Part shown: in pieces, positions 33,050 to 43,100 of the stretch
Layout: each line of letters starts with the position of its first letter
How positions within the stretch are numbered: position 1 is the stretch's first letter
Program-made: the position numbers and the translations under genes
Notes under the pieces: generated by a model
Seen by the model: only the letters and a program-made list of their open reading frames with translations
Told to the model about the DNA's origin: nothing
Databases searched by the model: none
Assembly: GCF_023023025.1 (NCBI RefSeq)
Contig: NZ_CP095481.1
Location: 9,623,001-9,687,000 of the forward strand
Length of the DNA stretch: 64,000 bases
Direction: 5' to 3'
DNA from: Amycolatopsis sp. WQ 127309
GTDB lineage: Bacteria > Actinomycetota > Actinomycetes > Mycobacteriales > Pseudonocardiaceae

Positions 33050-34282
33050 TCAGTTTTCCGGCGCCAGTTCGAGGAGCCGTTTGGCCAGGTAGCGGCGCTC
33101 TGTTCCGGTCGGAGCCAGCGCCAGTGCCTGCTCGTAGGACGCGCGGGCTTCGGCATCTCGGCCGGCACGGCGGAGCAGGTCCGCGCGGGTCGCCGGCAGC
33201 AGGTGGTAGCCGTCCAGGCCGCCGGCCACCGCCAGCGCGTCCACCAGCGCCAGGCCCGCCGCGATGCCGTCCGCCATGGCCACCGCCACCGCGCGGTTGA
33301 GCTCCACCACCGGTGACGCCGTCAGTTCGCTCAGGTCCGCGTACAGGCCGGCGATCCGCACCCAGTCGGTCGCCGCCGCGCTGGGCGCCGTCGCGTGGCA
33401 GGCCGCGATCGCCGCCTGCAGCTGGTACGGGCCGGTCCGGCGCAGCGCCAGGGCCTCGGCCAGGACCCGGACGCCCTCGTCGATCAGCGCGCCGTCCCAC
33501 CGCGACCGGTCCTGGTGCTCGAGGGTGACGAGCTCGCCGTCGCGCAGCCGGGTGGCCCGCCTCGACTCGTGCAGCAACATCAACGCGAGCAGCCCGCGTG
33601 GTTCGGCCTCCGCGGGCATCAACGTCGTCAGGACCCGGGCCAGCCGGATGGCCTCGACGGTCAGCGCCCGCTGGTCCGCCTCGCCGTAGCCCTCGTTGAA
33701 GATCAGGTACAACACGGCCAGCACCGCCGCCAGGCGCTCCGGCAGCAGCTCCGCCGGCGGGACCCGGTACGGGATGCCGGCGTCCTGGATCTTGCGTTTC
33801 GCCCGGCTCAGCCGCTGGCCCGTGGTGGTTTCGGCGGACAGCAGCGCCCGGGCGATCTCGGCGGTCGTGAGGCCGGCGAGCGTGCGCAGCGTGAGCGCCA
33901 CCCGCGCGGGCAGCGGCAGTGCGGGGTGGCAGCAGGTGAAGATCAGCCGCAGCCGCTCGTCCGGGATGTCGTCCGGCTCGGCGGCGTCGTCGTGAACGGG
34001 CTGCCGCACGGCCAGGTCACGGAGCTTGGTGGCCCCGACCGCGTCACGCCGGATCCGGTCGGTCGCCCGGTTGCGGGCCGCGATGGTCAGCCACGCCCCC
34101 GGGTTGCGCGGGACGCCGTCGCGCGCCCACGTCGTGAGCGCGGACGCGAACGCCTCCTGCGCGCTGTCCTCGGCCAGGTCCCAGTTCCCGGTGAAGCCGA
34201 TCAACGTCGCGACGACCTGACCCCACTCCTCCCGGTAGGCCGCCTCGACGGCCGCGCGGACCGCCGGGGACGGCGCGCTCAT
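33050..34282 (-). CDS. ECF42-type RNA polymerase sigma factor with TPR-like C-terminus
   Basis: This 410-residue protein has sigma regions 2 and 4 in its first 180 or so residues (TGNWDLAEDSAQEAFASALT, then NPGAWLTIAARNRATDRIRR, and LTTAEIARALLSAETTTGQR). A long C-terminal domain follows with the conserved YLIFNEGYG and helical-repeat segments (ATRADLLRRAGRDAEARASY). This architecture defines the ECF42 (formerly SigJ/DUF6596-type) group. Its start overlaps the stop of the DGPF/YCII gene (ATGA), the known gene pairing for this group. No anti-sigma factor is expected; control is thought to lie in the C-terminal domain. Confidence 0.93.
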   Translation of the reverse strand: MSAPSPAVRAAVEAAYREEWGQVVATLIGFTGNWDLAEDSAQEAFASALTTWARDGVPRNPGAWLTIAARNRATDRIRRDAVGATKLRDLAVRQPVHDDAAEPDDIPDERLRLIFTCCHPALPLPARVALTLRTLAGLTTAEIARALLSAETTTGQRLSRAKRKIQDAGIPYRVPPAELLPERLAAVLAVLYLIFNEGYGEADQRALTVEAIRLARVLTTLMPAEAEPRGLLALMLLHESRRATRLRDGELVTLEHQDRSRWDGALIDEGVRVLAEALALRRTGPYQLQAAIAACHATAPSAAATDWVRIAGLYADLSELTASPVVELNRAVAVAMADGIAAGLALVDALAVAGGLDGYHLLPATRADLLRRAGRDAEARASYEQALALAPTGTERRYLAKRLLELAPEN

Positions 34283-34614
34283 TCCCAGACGGGGCGGACC
34301 TCGACGCAGCCCCGGTGCGCGTACGGATGACCGGCGGCGATCGCGACCGCCTCGTCCAGGTTCGCGCAGTCGACGATGACGACGCCGCCGACGAAGTCCT
34401 TCGTCTCCGCGAACGGACCGTCCGAGATCAGGGTCTCGCCGTGGCGGACCCGGACGGTGGTCGCGCTCTCCACCGGGCGCAGGCGCGCCATGCCGCTGAC
34501 CCGGCCGCGCCGGTCGAGGTCGGCCAGCCACCCGGTGTGGACCGGATCGGCCGCGAGCTGCTCGTTCGTCGGCGCGTCGACCTCGTCGTCGCAGATCAGC
34601 AAGACGTACTTCAT
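34279..34614 (-). CDS. DGPF/YCII-domain protein partner of the ECF42 sigma factor
   Basis: This is a 111-residue protein of the YCII-related fold: MKYVLLICDDE at the start, the hallmark SDGPFAETKDFVGGVVIV in the middle, and AAGHPYAHRGCVEVRPVWE at the end. The ATG at 34614 is chosen because it gives the family-typical N-terminus; an upstream start would add an unrelated segment. It overlaps the sigma-factor start by four bases. Family members are found with ECF42 sigma factors, but their biochemical role is unclear. Confidence 0.92.
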   Translation of the reverse strand: MKYVLLICDDEVDAPTNEQLAADPVHTGWLADLDRRGRVSGMARLRPVESATTVRVRHGETLISDGPFAETKDFVGGVVIVDCANLDEAVAIAAGHPYAHRGCVEVRPVWE

Positions 34615-34721
34615 GGCGCCATTCAAGCGCAGCCGATCGGCTCGCGCAGCGGTATCCGAAGGCCCGCTCCAGGTGGTGGATCCGCCATACTGGGTACCGA
34701 GAATCATCAGGGAGGGCGACG

Positions 34722-35564
34722 GTGACCGAAGCCGAAGGCGCGGACTGGGTTCCGGCCGGAGTCGACCGGGCCACGCCCAGCGTCGCGCGGATCTACGACT
34801 ACCTGCTCGGCGGGGCGCACAACCTGGCCGCCGACCGTGCCGTGGCGCAGCGGCTCACGGACATCCAGCCGGAGGTCGCTCTCGTCGCCCGGCGCAACCG
34901 GGCCTTCCTCCGCCGGGCCGTGCGGTTCATGCTCGACGCGGGCATCCGCCAGTTCCTCGACCTCGGCTCCGGCATCCCGACGACCGGGAACGTCCACGAA
35001 GTGGCCCAAGCGGTCGACCCGGCCGCCCGGGTCGTCTACGTCGACTACGAGTCCGTCGCCGTCACCCACAGCCGGTTGCTGCTCGCGGACAACCCCTACG
35101 CGGCCACGGTCCAGGCCGACATCACGCGCCCCGCCGACGTGCTGAACTCCGGGCCCGTGCGGACCCTGCTCGACCTGACGCAGCCGGTCGGGCTGCTCGC
35201 GGTCGCCGTCGGGCACTACCTGCCACCGGAAGCCGACGTCCCCCGGGTGTTCGCCACCTACCGCGACGCGCTCGCCTCCGGCAGCCAGTTCGCGCTGACC
35301 CACCTGACCAACGACTTCGCCGTGCTGGCCGATCCCCGGGTCGCCGAAACGATGCGCTCCACACAGGACCACATCTTCCCCCGGCCGCGAGCGGAGGTAC
35401 TGGCGTTGTTCCAAGGTTTCGAACTGGTCGAGCCGGGCCTGACCACCAGCGGGAACTGGAAACCCGAGCGGCTGACCGCGGCCGTGCTCCCCCAGGACGA
35501 CGGACTGTACGCCGGCCTGGGCGTCCGCCACCGGGACGCGCGATTCGAGTCACCGGCTCACTGA
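34722..35564 (+). CDS. SAM-dependent methyltransferase, DUF574 (Methyltransf_19) family
   Basis: This 280-residue protein starts at GTG 34722 behind GGAGGG. The N-terminal signature DRATPSVARIYDYLLGGAHN, followed by LAADRAVAQRL, is diagnostic of the actinobacterial DUF574 family. SAM-binding motif I is FLDLGSGIPTTGNVHEVAQ, and VVYVDYESVAVTHS follows. These proteins are numerous in actinomycetes and mostly uncharacterised. It is divergent from the DGPF gene and convergent with the next methyltransferase gene. Confidence 0.92.
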   Translation: MTEAEGADWVPAGVDRATPSVARIYDYLLGGAHNLAADRAVAQRLTDIQPEVALVARRNRAFLRRAVRFMLDAGIRQFLDLGSGIPTTGNVHEVAQAVDPAARVVYVDYESVAVTHSRLLLADNPYAATVQADITRPADVLNSGPVRTLLDLTQPVGLLAVAVGHYLPPEADVPRVFATYRDALASGSQFALTHLTNDFAVLADPRVAETMRSTQDHIFPRPRAEVLALFQGFELVEPGLTTSGNWKPERLTAAVLPQDDGLYAGLGVRHRDARFESPAH

Positions 35565-35578
35565 ACGAGGGCTCGTTC
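35563..35578. terminator. Small palindrome between convergent methyltransferase genes
   Basis: GAACGAG-GG-CTCGTTC fills the 15-bp gap between the two stops and could act as a weak bidirectional terminator. Confidence 0.4.
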
Positions 35579-35579
35579 G

Positions 35580-36269
35580 TCACTCCACCCGGATCGAGAC
35601 CTCCGTACCTCCCTTGTAGGGCACCCGGACCGAGACGAAGCCGTTGACCGGGTCCCGCAACCAGGACACGTAGCCAGCGTAGTCGCCGCGCATCGCGCCG
35701 ACGTTGTCGGTGATCACCACCGCTCCCGTGCGCAGCCGTGGCGCGACGAGGCGCAGCACGTCGAGCGCCGCGTCGGGGAAGCCGTCGTTGAGCATGAGGT
35801 CGACCGGGCCGTCGAGGTCGCGCAAGGTCTCCAGGGCGTCGCCCGTGCGGATGTCGACGTGGTCCGCCAGACCGGCTTCCCGCACGTGGGCCCGAGCGCG
35901 TTCGGCCTTCTCCGGCACCATCTCGGTGCCGATCACCGTGCCGCCGCCGTTGTCCCGCACGGCCGCCGCCAGCCAGATCGTCGACACGCCGAACGACGTC
36001 CCGAACTCGACGACGCGTCGAGCGCGCACGGCTCGGGCCTGGGCGTAGCAGTAAGCGGCCTGCTTCCGCCCGAGTGCGAGGAATGCGTCGTCGAAGCGCT
36101 CGGCCGCCGCGGGCGGGCGACGCCGCGGCCGGCCGAGCGCGAGCGCGGGGAGATCACCGGCGAGCCGCAGGAGGATCCGTGGCAGCTGCCGGTCGTTCGC
36201 CGAGTGCAGGCGACGAAGCACCCCTGCGGCCCGGGTGTCAAGCAGGGCAAGAGGATCGCGGCTGGTCAT
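35580..36269 (-). CDS. Class I SAM-dependent methyltransferase (O-methyltransferase-like)
   Basis: This 229-residue protein has SAM-binding motif I (RVVEFGTSFGVSTIWLAAAV), then GTVIGTEMVPEKAERARAHV and VDLMLNDGFPDAALDVLRLV, and it ends with GTEVSIRVE. The pattern is that of YrrM/catechol-O-methyltransferase-like enzymes. The ATG at 36269 lacks a good ribosome binding site. It lies 146 bp downstream of the giant PKS gene on the same strand, so it may be a tailoring enzyme co-transcribed with it; this is inference. The 36270-36415 gap shows no other gene. Confidence 0.82.
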   Translation of the reverse strand: MTSRDPLALLDTRAAGVLRRLHSANDRQLPRILLRLAGDLPALALGRPRRRPPAAAERFDDAFLALGRKQAAYCYAQARAVRARRVVEFGTSFGVSTIWLAAAVRDNGGGTVIGTEMVPEKAERARAHVREAGLADHVDIRTGDALETLRDLDGPVDLMLNDGFPDAALDVLRLVAPRLRTGAVVITDNVGAMRGDYAGYVSWLRDPVNGFVSVRVPYKGGTEVSIRVE

Positions 36270-36415
36270 GTGATCATTGTGGGCGATTCTCCGCGCGCCC
36301 GAAACTCGCTTTCGCCGGCCTTTCCGGGGAGGAGCCGTGTTCCGGGCAGCACGGCTTCGAGCTGCGGGAACAGCCCGGCCGGAAGCACCCATGACCGCGA
36401 GCTCGCCTCGGCTGC

Positions 36416-37180
36416 TCACTTTTTCGCGGAGTGGCCGAGCCAGCGCAGCACCACCTCTGCCGTTTCCGCGGCGTGCGCCGTGCTCATCGTGAAGTGGTCG
36501 CCCGGCACGCGGGCCGACTCGTGGGGCAACGGCCAGACCGACGTCCGCTCGGCCAGGGTCAAGGGCTCCTCCCCCGTCGGCAGTGGCACGGCGTCCTCCG
36601 GTCGCAGCACCAGCGTCGGCGTCGCCAGTTCTTCCGGCCGCCACTCGCGCAGCAGCTCGGTGTACGCGGATGCCGCCGTGATCGCGTGGTCGTGGTAGGT
36701 CGCCGCGCCCGCTTGGGCCGCTCCGTGCACCAGCGCTCGGGACAGCCGCGGAGCCAGGCCGCCCGGGAGGTAGCTGTCCAGCAGGACCACCCCGGACGGC
36801 GCCAGGCCTTGACGCTCCAGCCGGACCGCGACCGCGTGTGCGAGCAAGCCGCCCGCCGAGATTCCCAGCAGTGCGAACGGTTTCCCGGCCGCGCACGCGG
36901 TGACCGCGGCCGTCAGGACGTCGGCCAGCGCGGCGAACGACGGTGCGAGCCGCTCGTCCGCCGCGTAGCCCGGCGGGAGGACGACCGACGTCTCCCCGGG
37001 GAAGCACCGGGCGAGCTGCGCGAAGTTCAGCACGTGGTCGAACGCCGTCAGCGGCGGGAGACCGATCAGGTGCGGCCCGTCCGGGCCGCCGCCGAGCCGG
37101 ACGACCTTGGCGGTCTCGCCGCCGGTGAACCGCTCCCGCAGTACGGCCGCGCCGAGGCCGAACCGGTGCATCTCCTCGCC
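36416..37180 (-). other. PKS terminal thioesterase
   Basis: The last 250 or so residues form a type I TE of the alpha/beta-hydrolase fold. The nucleophile Ser lies in [10 protein letters not shown] (near 36861), where Ile replaces the His of the usual GHSAGG. The Asp is likely in [11 protein letters not shown] and the His is in [10 protein letters not shown] (near 36495). It would release the chain by hydrolysis or macrolactonisation; the sequence does not decide which. Confidence 0.92.
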
Positions 37181-40100
37181 CAGGCCGCGTTCGGCCAAGT
37201 CCCGGTAGACGCCGCCGAGCGTGCCGGCCGGGGCCGCGCCGCCGTCGAGCAGCGGGGCCAGATGCCGGGCGACGGCGGCGGGGGTGCCGTGGTCGTAGAC
37301 CAGTGCCGCGGTGAGGCGCAGGCCGGTCGCCGACGCCAGGCGGTCGCGCAGGCCCACGGCCGTGAGCGAGTCGAGGCCGAGGTCGCGGAAGGGCCGGTCG
37401 GCGGCGATCGCCTCGGCCCCCGGGTGCCCCAGTTCGGCCGCGGCCTCGGTGCGGACCAGGTCGGTCAGCGCGTCGACCCGGGCCGCCGGGCCGAGGTCTC
37501 GCAGCCGCGGGAGGGCCGTGCCCGCCGGTTCCGGGACGACCAGGGCTTCGACCGCCGCGGGCACGCCGGCCAGCAGCGGGCTGGGCCGAGCCGCGGTGAA
37601 GATCGGCGCGAACCGGGCCCAGTCGACGTCCGCGACGACGGCGGTGACGCGCTGTTCGCGCAGCACCGCGCGCAGCCCGGACAGCGCCGGGCCGGGGGCC
37701 ATCGTCCGCACCGCCCGGCGGTGCAGGTGTTCGCGCGCGTCCTCCTCGGTGGTCATGCCGTCGGCCCAGGCGCCCCAGGCGACCGACACCGCGGCTTCCC
37801 CCCGGGCGCGCCGGATCTCGGCCAGCGCGTCGAGGTGGCTGTTGGCCGCCGCGTACGCCCCCTGCCCGGCGGCGCCCCAGACCGCGGCCGCCGACGAGAA
37901 CAGCACGAACGCGTCCAGGTCGCCGGTCAGCTCATCGAGGTGACGAGCGCCGGAAACCTTGGCCGCCAACACCTTCTCGAGAGCTTCGGGCGTGCAGTCC
38001 GCGATCGTGACGGCACCACCGGAGACGCCGGCGGCGTGCACGACGCCGTCCGGCGGGTACTCCGCCAGCACCCGCGCGACCGTGTCCCGGTCCGCGACGT
38101 CCCCGGCGACCAGGCTCACCCGGACACCGGCTTTCTCGACCTCCGCGGCCAGTTCCGCCGCCCCGGGCGCGGTGCCGCCACGACGGCTCAGCAGTACCAG
38201 GTGCGCCGCTCCCGCTTCGGCCAGCCAGCGGACGACGTGCCCGGCGACGCCGCCGGTGCCGCCCGTCACCAGGACCGTGCCCCGCGGTGTCCAGCCCGGT
38301 CCGGCCGGGACCGGGCGCGCCGGGACCAGCCGGCGGGCGAACACCCCCTCCGTGCGGACGGCGACCTGGTCCTCCGGTCCGCCGATGACCCCGAGCACCC
38401 GCTGAACGGCGGTCTCGTCGAGCGTCCCGGGTACGTCGATCAGGCCGCCCCAGCGGCCGGGGTGCTCCAGGGCGAGGGTCCGGCCGAGGCCCCACACCTG
38501 CGCGGCGGCGGCGTCGGAGGGCACGTCGTCGCCCCCGGTCCCGACGGCCCCGGACGTCACCACCCAGACCCGCGGGCCGTCCGCGAGCAGCGATTGCAGC
38601 ACCGGCAACGCGTTCGCGGCGTCCGTGGCTCGCACGAGGACGGCGTCCGGGGATTCGTCGTCGCCCAGCGCCGCGGCGAGGCCGGGGTCGCCGAGCACCC
38701 GCACCCGCGGTCGCGCCGGCGCGGGATCCGGCAGCCGGGTCCACTCGACCTGGTAGCGCCACGGCCGGAGCACGGCCTCGCCGTGCCGCTCGCGGTGCCA
38801 GCGGGTCAGCTCGGGCAGGACGTCACGCAGCCGCTCCGGATCGGGCAGGGCGAGGACCTCGCTCAGCGACTCGGCGTCCTCCGCCGCCACCGCCTCCCAG
38901 AACGACGTCTCGGCGTGGTCGCGGGCCGGCGCGGACTCCAGCCAGTAGTGCTGCCGCTGGAACGCCGTCGTCGGCAGCGGCACGACCGGGACGTCCGCCG
39001 GGACCACCGGTGCCCAGTCCACCGGGACGCCGTGGACGAACAGCTCGGCCAGCGCCGTCAGCAGGGTTTCGCGTTCGGGCCGGTCACGACGGGACAGGGC
39101 GACGGCGACCGCGTCGCCGCCGCGCCCGCGGACCGCGGCCGCGAGGCCGCCGCCGGGCCCGGCTTCCACCACCGCCACACCCCGGTCGAGCAGCACGCGG
39201 GTCACGTCGGCGAAGCGGACCGGGCTGCGCACCTGGCGCACCCAGTGCTCCGTTATGTCCACAGTGGACTCGACGCCGGTCACCGCGGAGATCAGCGGGA
39301 TCGACGGCGGGGCGTATGCCACCGACTCGGCGACCTCGGTGAATTCCGCGAGCATCGGCTCGACCAGTCCGGAGTGGAACGCCCGGTCGACGTCGAGGGT
39401 GGTGGCGCGAACGCCGAGCGACGCCGCGGCCGCGTGCACGGCCGCCGCTTCCCCGGAGAGCACCACGGCCTCGGGGCCGTTGACCGCGGCTAGCCAGACG
39501 CCGTCGCCGAGGACCGGCCGGACGGCCGTTTCGGAGGCGGCCACCGCGACCATCGCCCCGCCGGCGGGCAGGGCCTGCATGAGGCGGCCCCGCGTCGCGA
39601 CCAGTTTCACCGCGTCGGGCAACGAGAACACGCCCGCGACGTACGCCGCGGTCAGCTCGCCCAGCGAATGCCCGGCCACCACCGCCGGGCGGACGCCGAA
39701 CGACGCCAGCAGCCGCACCAGCGCGACCTCCATCGCGAACAACGCGGCCTGCGTGTAAGCCGTCTCGTGCACCAGTTCCGACGCGATCGCCGTGTGCAGC
39801 GGCCGCTCGAGGTAGCCGTCGAACTCGGCGCAGACCTCGTCGAAGGCCTCGGCGTACACCGGGAACGCCTCGTACAGCTCGCGGCCCATGCCGGGCCGTT
39901 GCGCGCCTTGGCCGGTGAAGACGAGCGCGACGTCGAGCGCGCGCGGCCCGGCGACCCCGCGCAGGCCCGCCCCGGCGGCGATCGCCTCCAGGCCGTCGGC
40001 CGCCTGCTGCGGGGTTTCGGCGAGGACGACGGCGCGGTGGTCCCACCGCGCCCGGCCGGTCAGCAGGGACCGCGCCACGCTCGCCGCCGGCAGCCCGGCG

Positions 40101-43100
40101 ACGGCGGTGGCGAGCTTCCCGGCCTGCTCGGCCAGCCCGGTGGCCGTGCGGGCCGACACCACCAGCGGCACCGCGCCCGCCGCGACGGGCGGCCCGGGCC
40201 GGTCGGCGGCCGGGGCCTGCTCCAGGACGACGTGGGCGTTGGTCCCGCTGACGCCGAAGGCGGACACCCCGGCGCGGCGCGGGCGGGCGGCTTCCGGCCA
40301 CGGTGCCGGTTCGGTGAGCAGCCGGATCGCGCCGGACGTCCAGTCCACCTTCGCCGACGGCCGGTCCGCGTGGAGGGTCTTCGGCAGCACGCCGTGGCGC
40401 AGCGCCAGGACCATCTTGATCACCCCGGCGACGCCGGCCGCGGACTGCGTGTGCCCGACGTTCGACTTCAGCGACCCGAGCAGCAGTGGCCGCTCCCGGT
40501 CGCGGCCGTACGTCGCCAGCAGCGCCTGCGCCTCGATCGGATCACCCAGGGTCGTGCCGGTGCCGTGCGCCTCCACGGCGTCCACTTCGGACGGTGTCAC
40601 CCCGGCGTCGGCGAGGGCCTGCCGGATCACCGCCTGCTGCGCCGGGCCGTTCGGCGCGGTGAGGCCGTTCGACGCGCCGTCGGAGTTGACGGCCGACCCG
40701 CGCACGACGGCCAGGACCTCCCGGCCGTCGCGGACCGCGTCGGAAAGCCGTTGCAGCACCAGTACTCCGACGCCCTCACCCCAGCCCGTGCCGTCGGCAT
40801 CGTCCGAAAAGGACTTGCACCGGCCGTCCGCCGCGAGGCCGCGCTGGCGGGCGAACTCGACGAACGCGGCGGGCGTCGCCATCACCGTCGCGCCACCGGC
40901 CAGCGCCATCGAGCACTCCCCCGCCCGCAGGGCCTGCGCGGCCAGGTGGATCGCCACCAGCGACGACGAGCACGCCGTGTCGAGCGTGACCGAGGGGCCG
41001 CGCAGGCCGAGCGTGTAGGACACCCGGCCGGACAGCACGCTCGACGACGAGCCGGTCAGCGCGTAACCGGCGAGGTCGTCCGACGCCGGGCCGGCGCCGT
41101 AGCCGAGGACCGCCGCGCCGAAGTACACGCCGACGTCCTGGCCGCGCAACGACGTCGGGGCGACCCCCGAACGTTCCAGGGCCTCCCACGACGTCTGCAG
41201 CAGCAGCCGCTGCTGCGGGTCCATCGCCAGCGCTTCGCGCGGCGAGATCCCGAAGAACTCCGGGTCGAACAGGCCGGCGTCGTGCAGGAACGCCCCGGCC
41301 AGGCTGTAGGTCTTCCCCGGGGTGCCGGGAGTCGGGTCGTAGACGGCGCCGACGTCCCAGCCGCGGTCCGCAGGGAACTCCGTGACCGCGTCGGTGCCCG
41401 CGGACAGCAGGTCCCACAACGCTTCCGGGCCGTCGACGCCGCCGGGCAGGTGCACGCCCATGCCGACGATCACGATCGGGTCGTCGGCGGTGATCGCGGC
41501 CGCCGGGGCCACCACTGCGGCGGTACCGAACAGCTCGTCGTGCAGGTGCTCGGCGAGCGCGGCCGGATCCGGGTGGTCGAACACGACGGTGACCGGCAGC
41601 GCGAGCCCGGTCGCGGTGGCCAGCCGGGTGCGCAGCTCCATCGCGGTGAGCGAGTCGAACCCGGCGTCGCGGAACGCGCGGGCCGCCGGGACCTCGTCCT
41701 GCTCGCCCAGCACCGCGGTGGCCTGGGCCTGGACCACGCCGGTGAGGTGGCCGAGCCGGGCCGCGCGGTCGAGGTCGCGCAGGCGCGCCCGCAGGGTTTC
41801 GGCCGCGGTGACGTCGGGGACGTCCGGTGCGGCGGCAGCGGCGGCGGCTTCGGGGATGCCGTCGAGCAGCGGGCTCGGCCGGGCCGCGGTGAACAGCGGC
41901 GCGAACCGCGGCCAGTCGACCGCCGCGACGACGGCGGCCGGACGGCCGTCGCGCAGGGCGGCCCGCAGCGCCGAGAGGGCGAGGTCCGGGGCCATGGTGA
42001 GCACCGCGCGGCGGGCGAACCCGGCCTCCTCGGCCATCCCGCCGGCCCAGGCCCCCCAGGCGACCGACAGCGCGGCCTGGCCCCGGGCGTGGCGGATCTC
42101 GGCCAGCGCGTCGAGGTGGCTGTTCGCGGCCGCGTAGGCGCCCTGCCCGGCCGCACCCCAGGTCGCGGCGGCCGAGGAGAACAGCACGAACGCGTCCAGG
42201 TCGCCCGTCAGCTCGTCCAGGTGACGCGCCCCGACGACCTTCGCGCGGACCTCGTCGAGGTCTTCCGGCGTGCAGTCGGCGACGGCCACCGCGCCGCCCG
42301 GGACCCCGGCGGCGTGCATGACGGCGTCCGGCGGGTACTCCGCCAGCACCCGCGCCACGGTCTCGCGGTCCGCCACGTCGCCGGCCACCAGCGTCACGCG
42401 GACGTCGAGCGCGGCCAGGTCCGCCGCGCCGGGAGCGTCGGCGCCGCGGCGGCTCAGCAGCACCAGGTGCTCGGCCCCGGCTTCGGCGAGCCAGCGGACG
42501 ACGTGCCGGCCGACCCCGCCGGTGCCGCCGGTCACCAGGACCGTCCCGCGCGGCGTCCAGCCCGGGCCCGCGACAGTGGCGGCACGGACGAGCCGGCGGG
42601 CGTACAGGCCGGTCGCGCGCACGGCGACCTGGTCTTCGGGCCCCTGCAACGCGCTGAGCAGCCGCCGGGCCGTGGTCTCGTCGGCGTCGGCCGGCAGATC
42701 GATCAGCCCGCCCCAGCGGCCGGGGTGCTCCAGCGCGGCGGTGCGGCCGAGGCCCCAGACCTCGGCGGCCGCGGCGTCGTCGGGCGCGCCATCAACACCG
42801 CCGACGCCGACGGCGCCGCGGGTCACCACCCAGACGCGGCCGTGGTCGGCGGCGAGCGCGGCCTGGATGCGCGGCAACGCGGTCCGCGCGTCCGCGGCGA
42901 AGACGACGACGCCGTCGGCCGGGCCGGTCCCGGCGCCCGGCAGGCCGGCGAGCACGGGGTCGTCGCCGTCCACGAGCCAGCGTCCGGTGCCGGCCGGTTC
43001 GGGGACGCGGACCCACTCGACGCGGTAGCGCCAGGAGGCGGCCGTGGCGGCGTCGCGGCGGGTGGCGCGCCAGCGCGTCAGGCCGGGCACCAGGGCGCGC

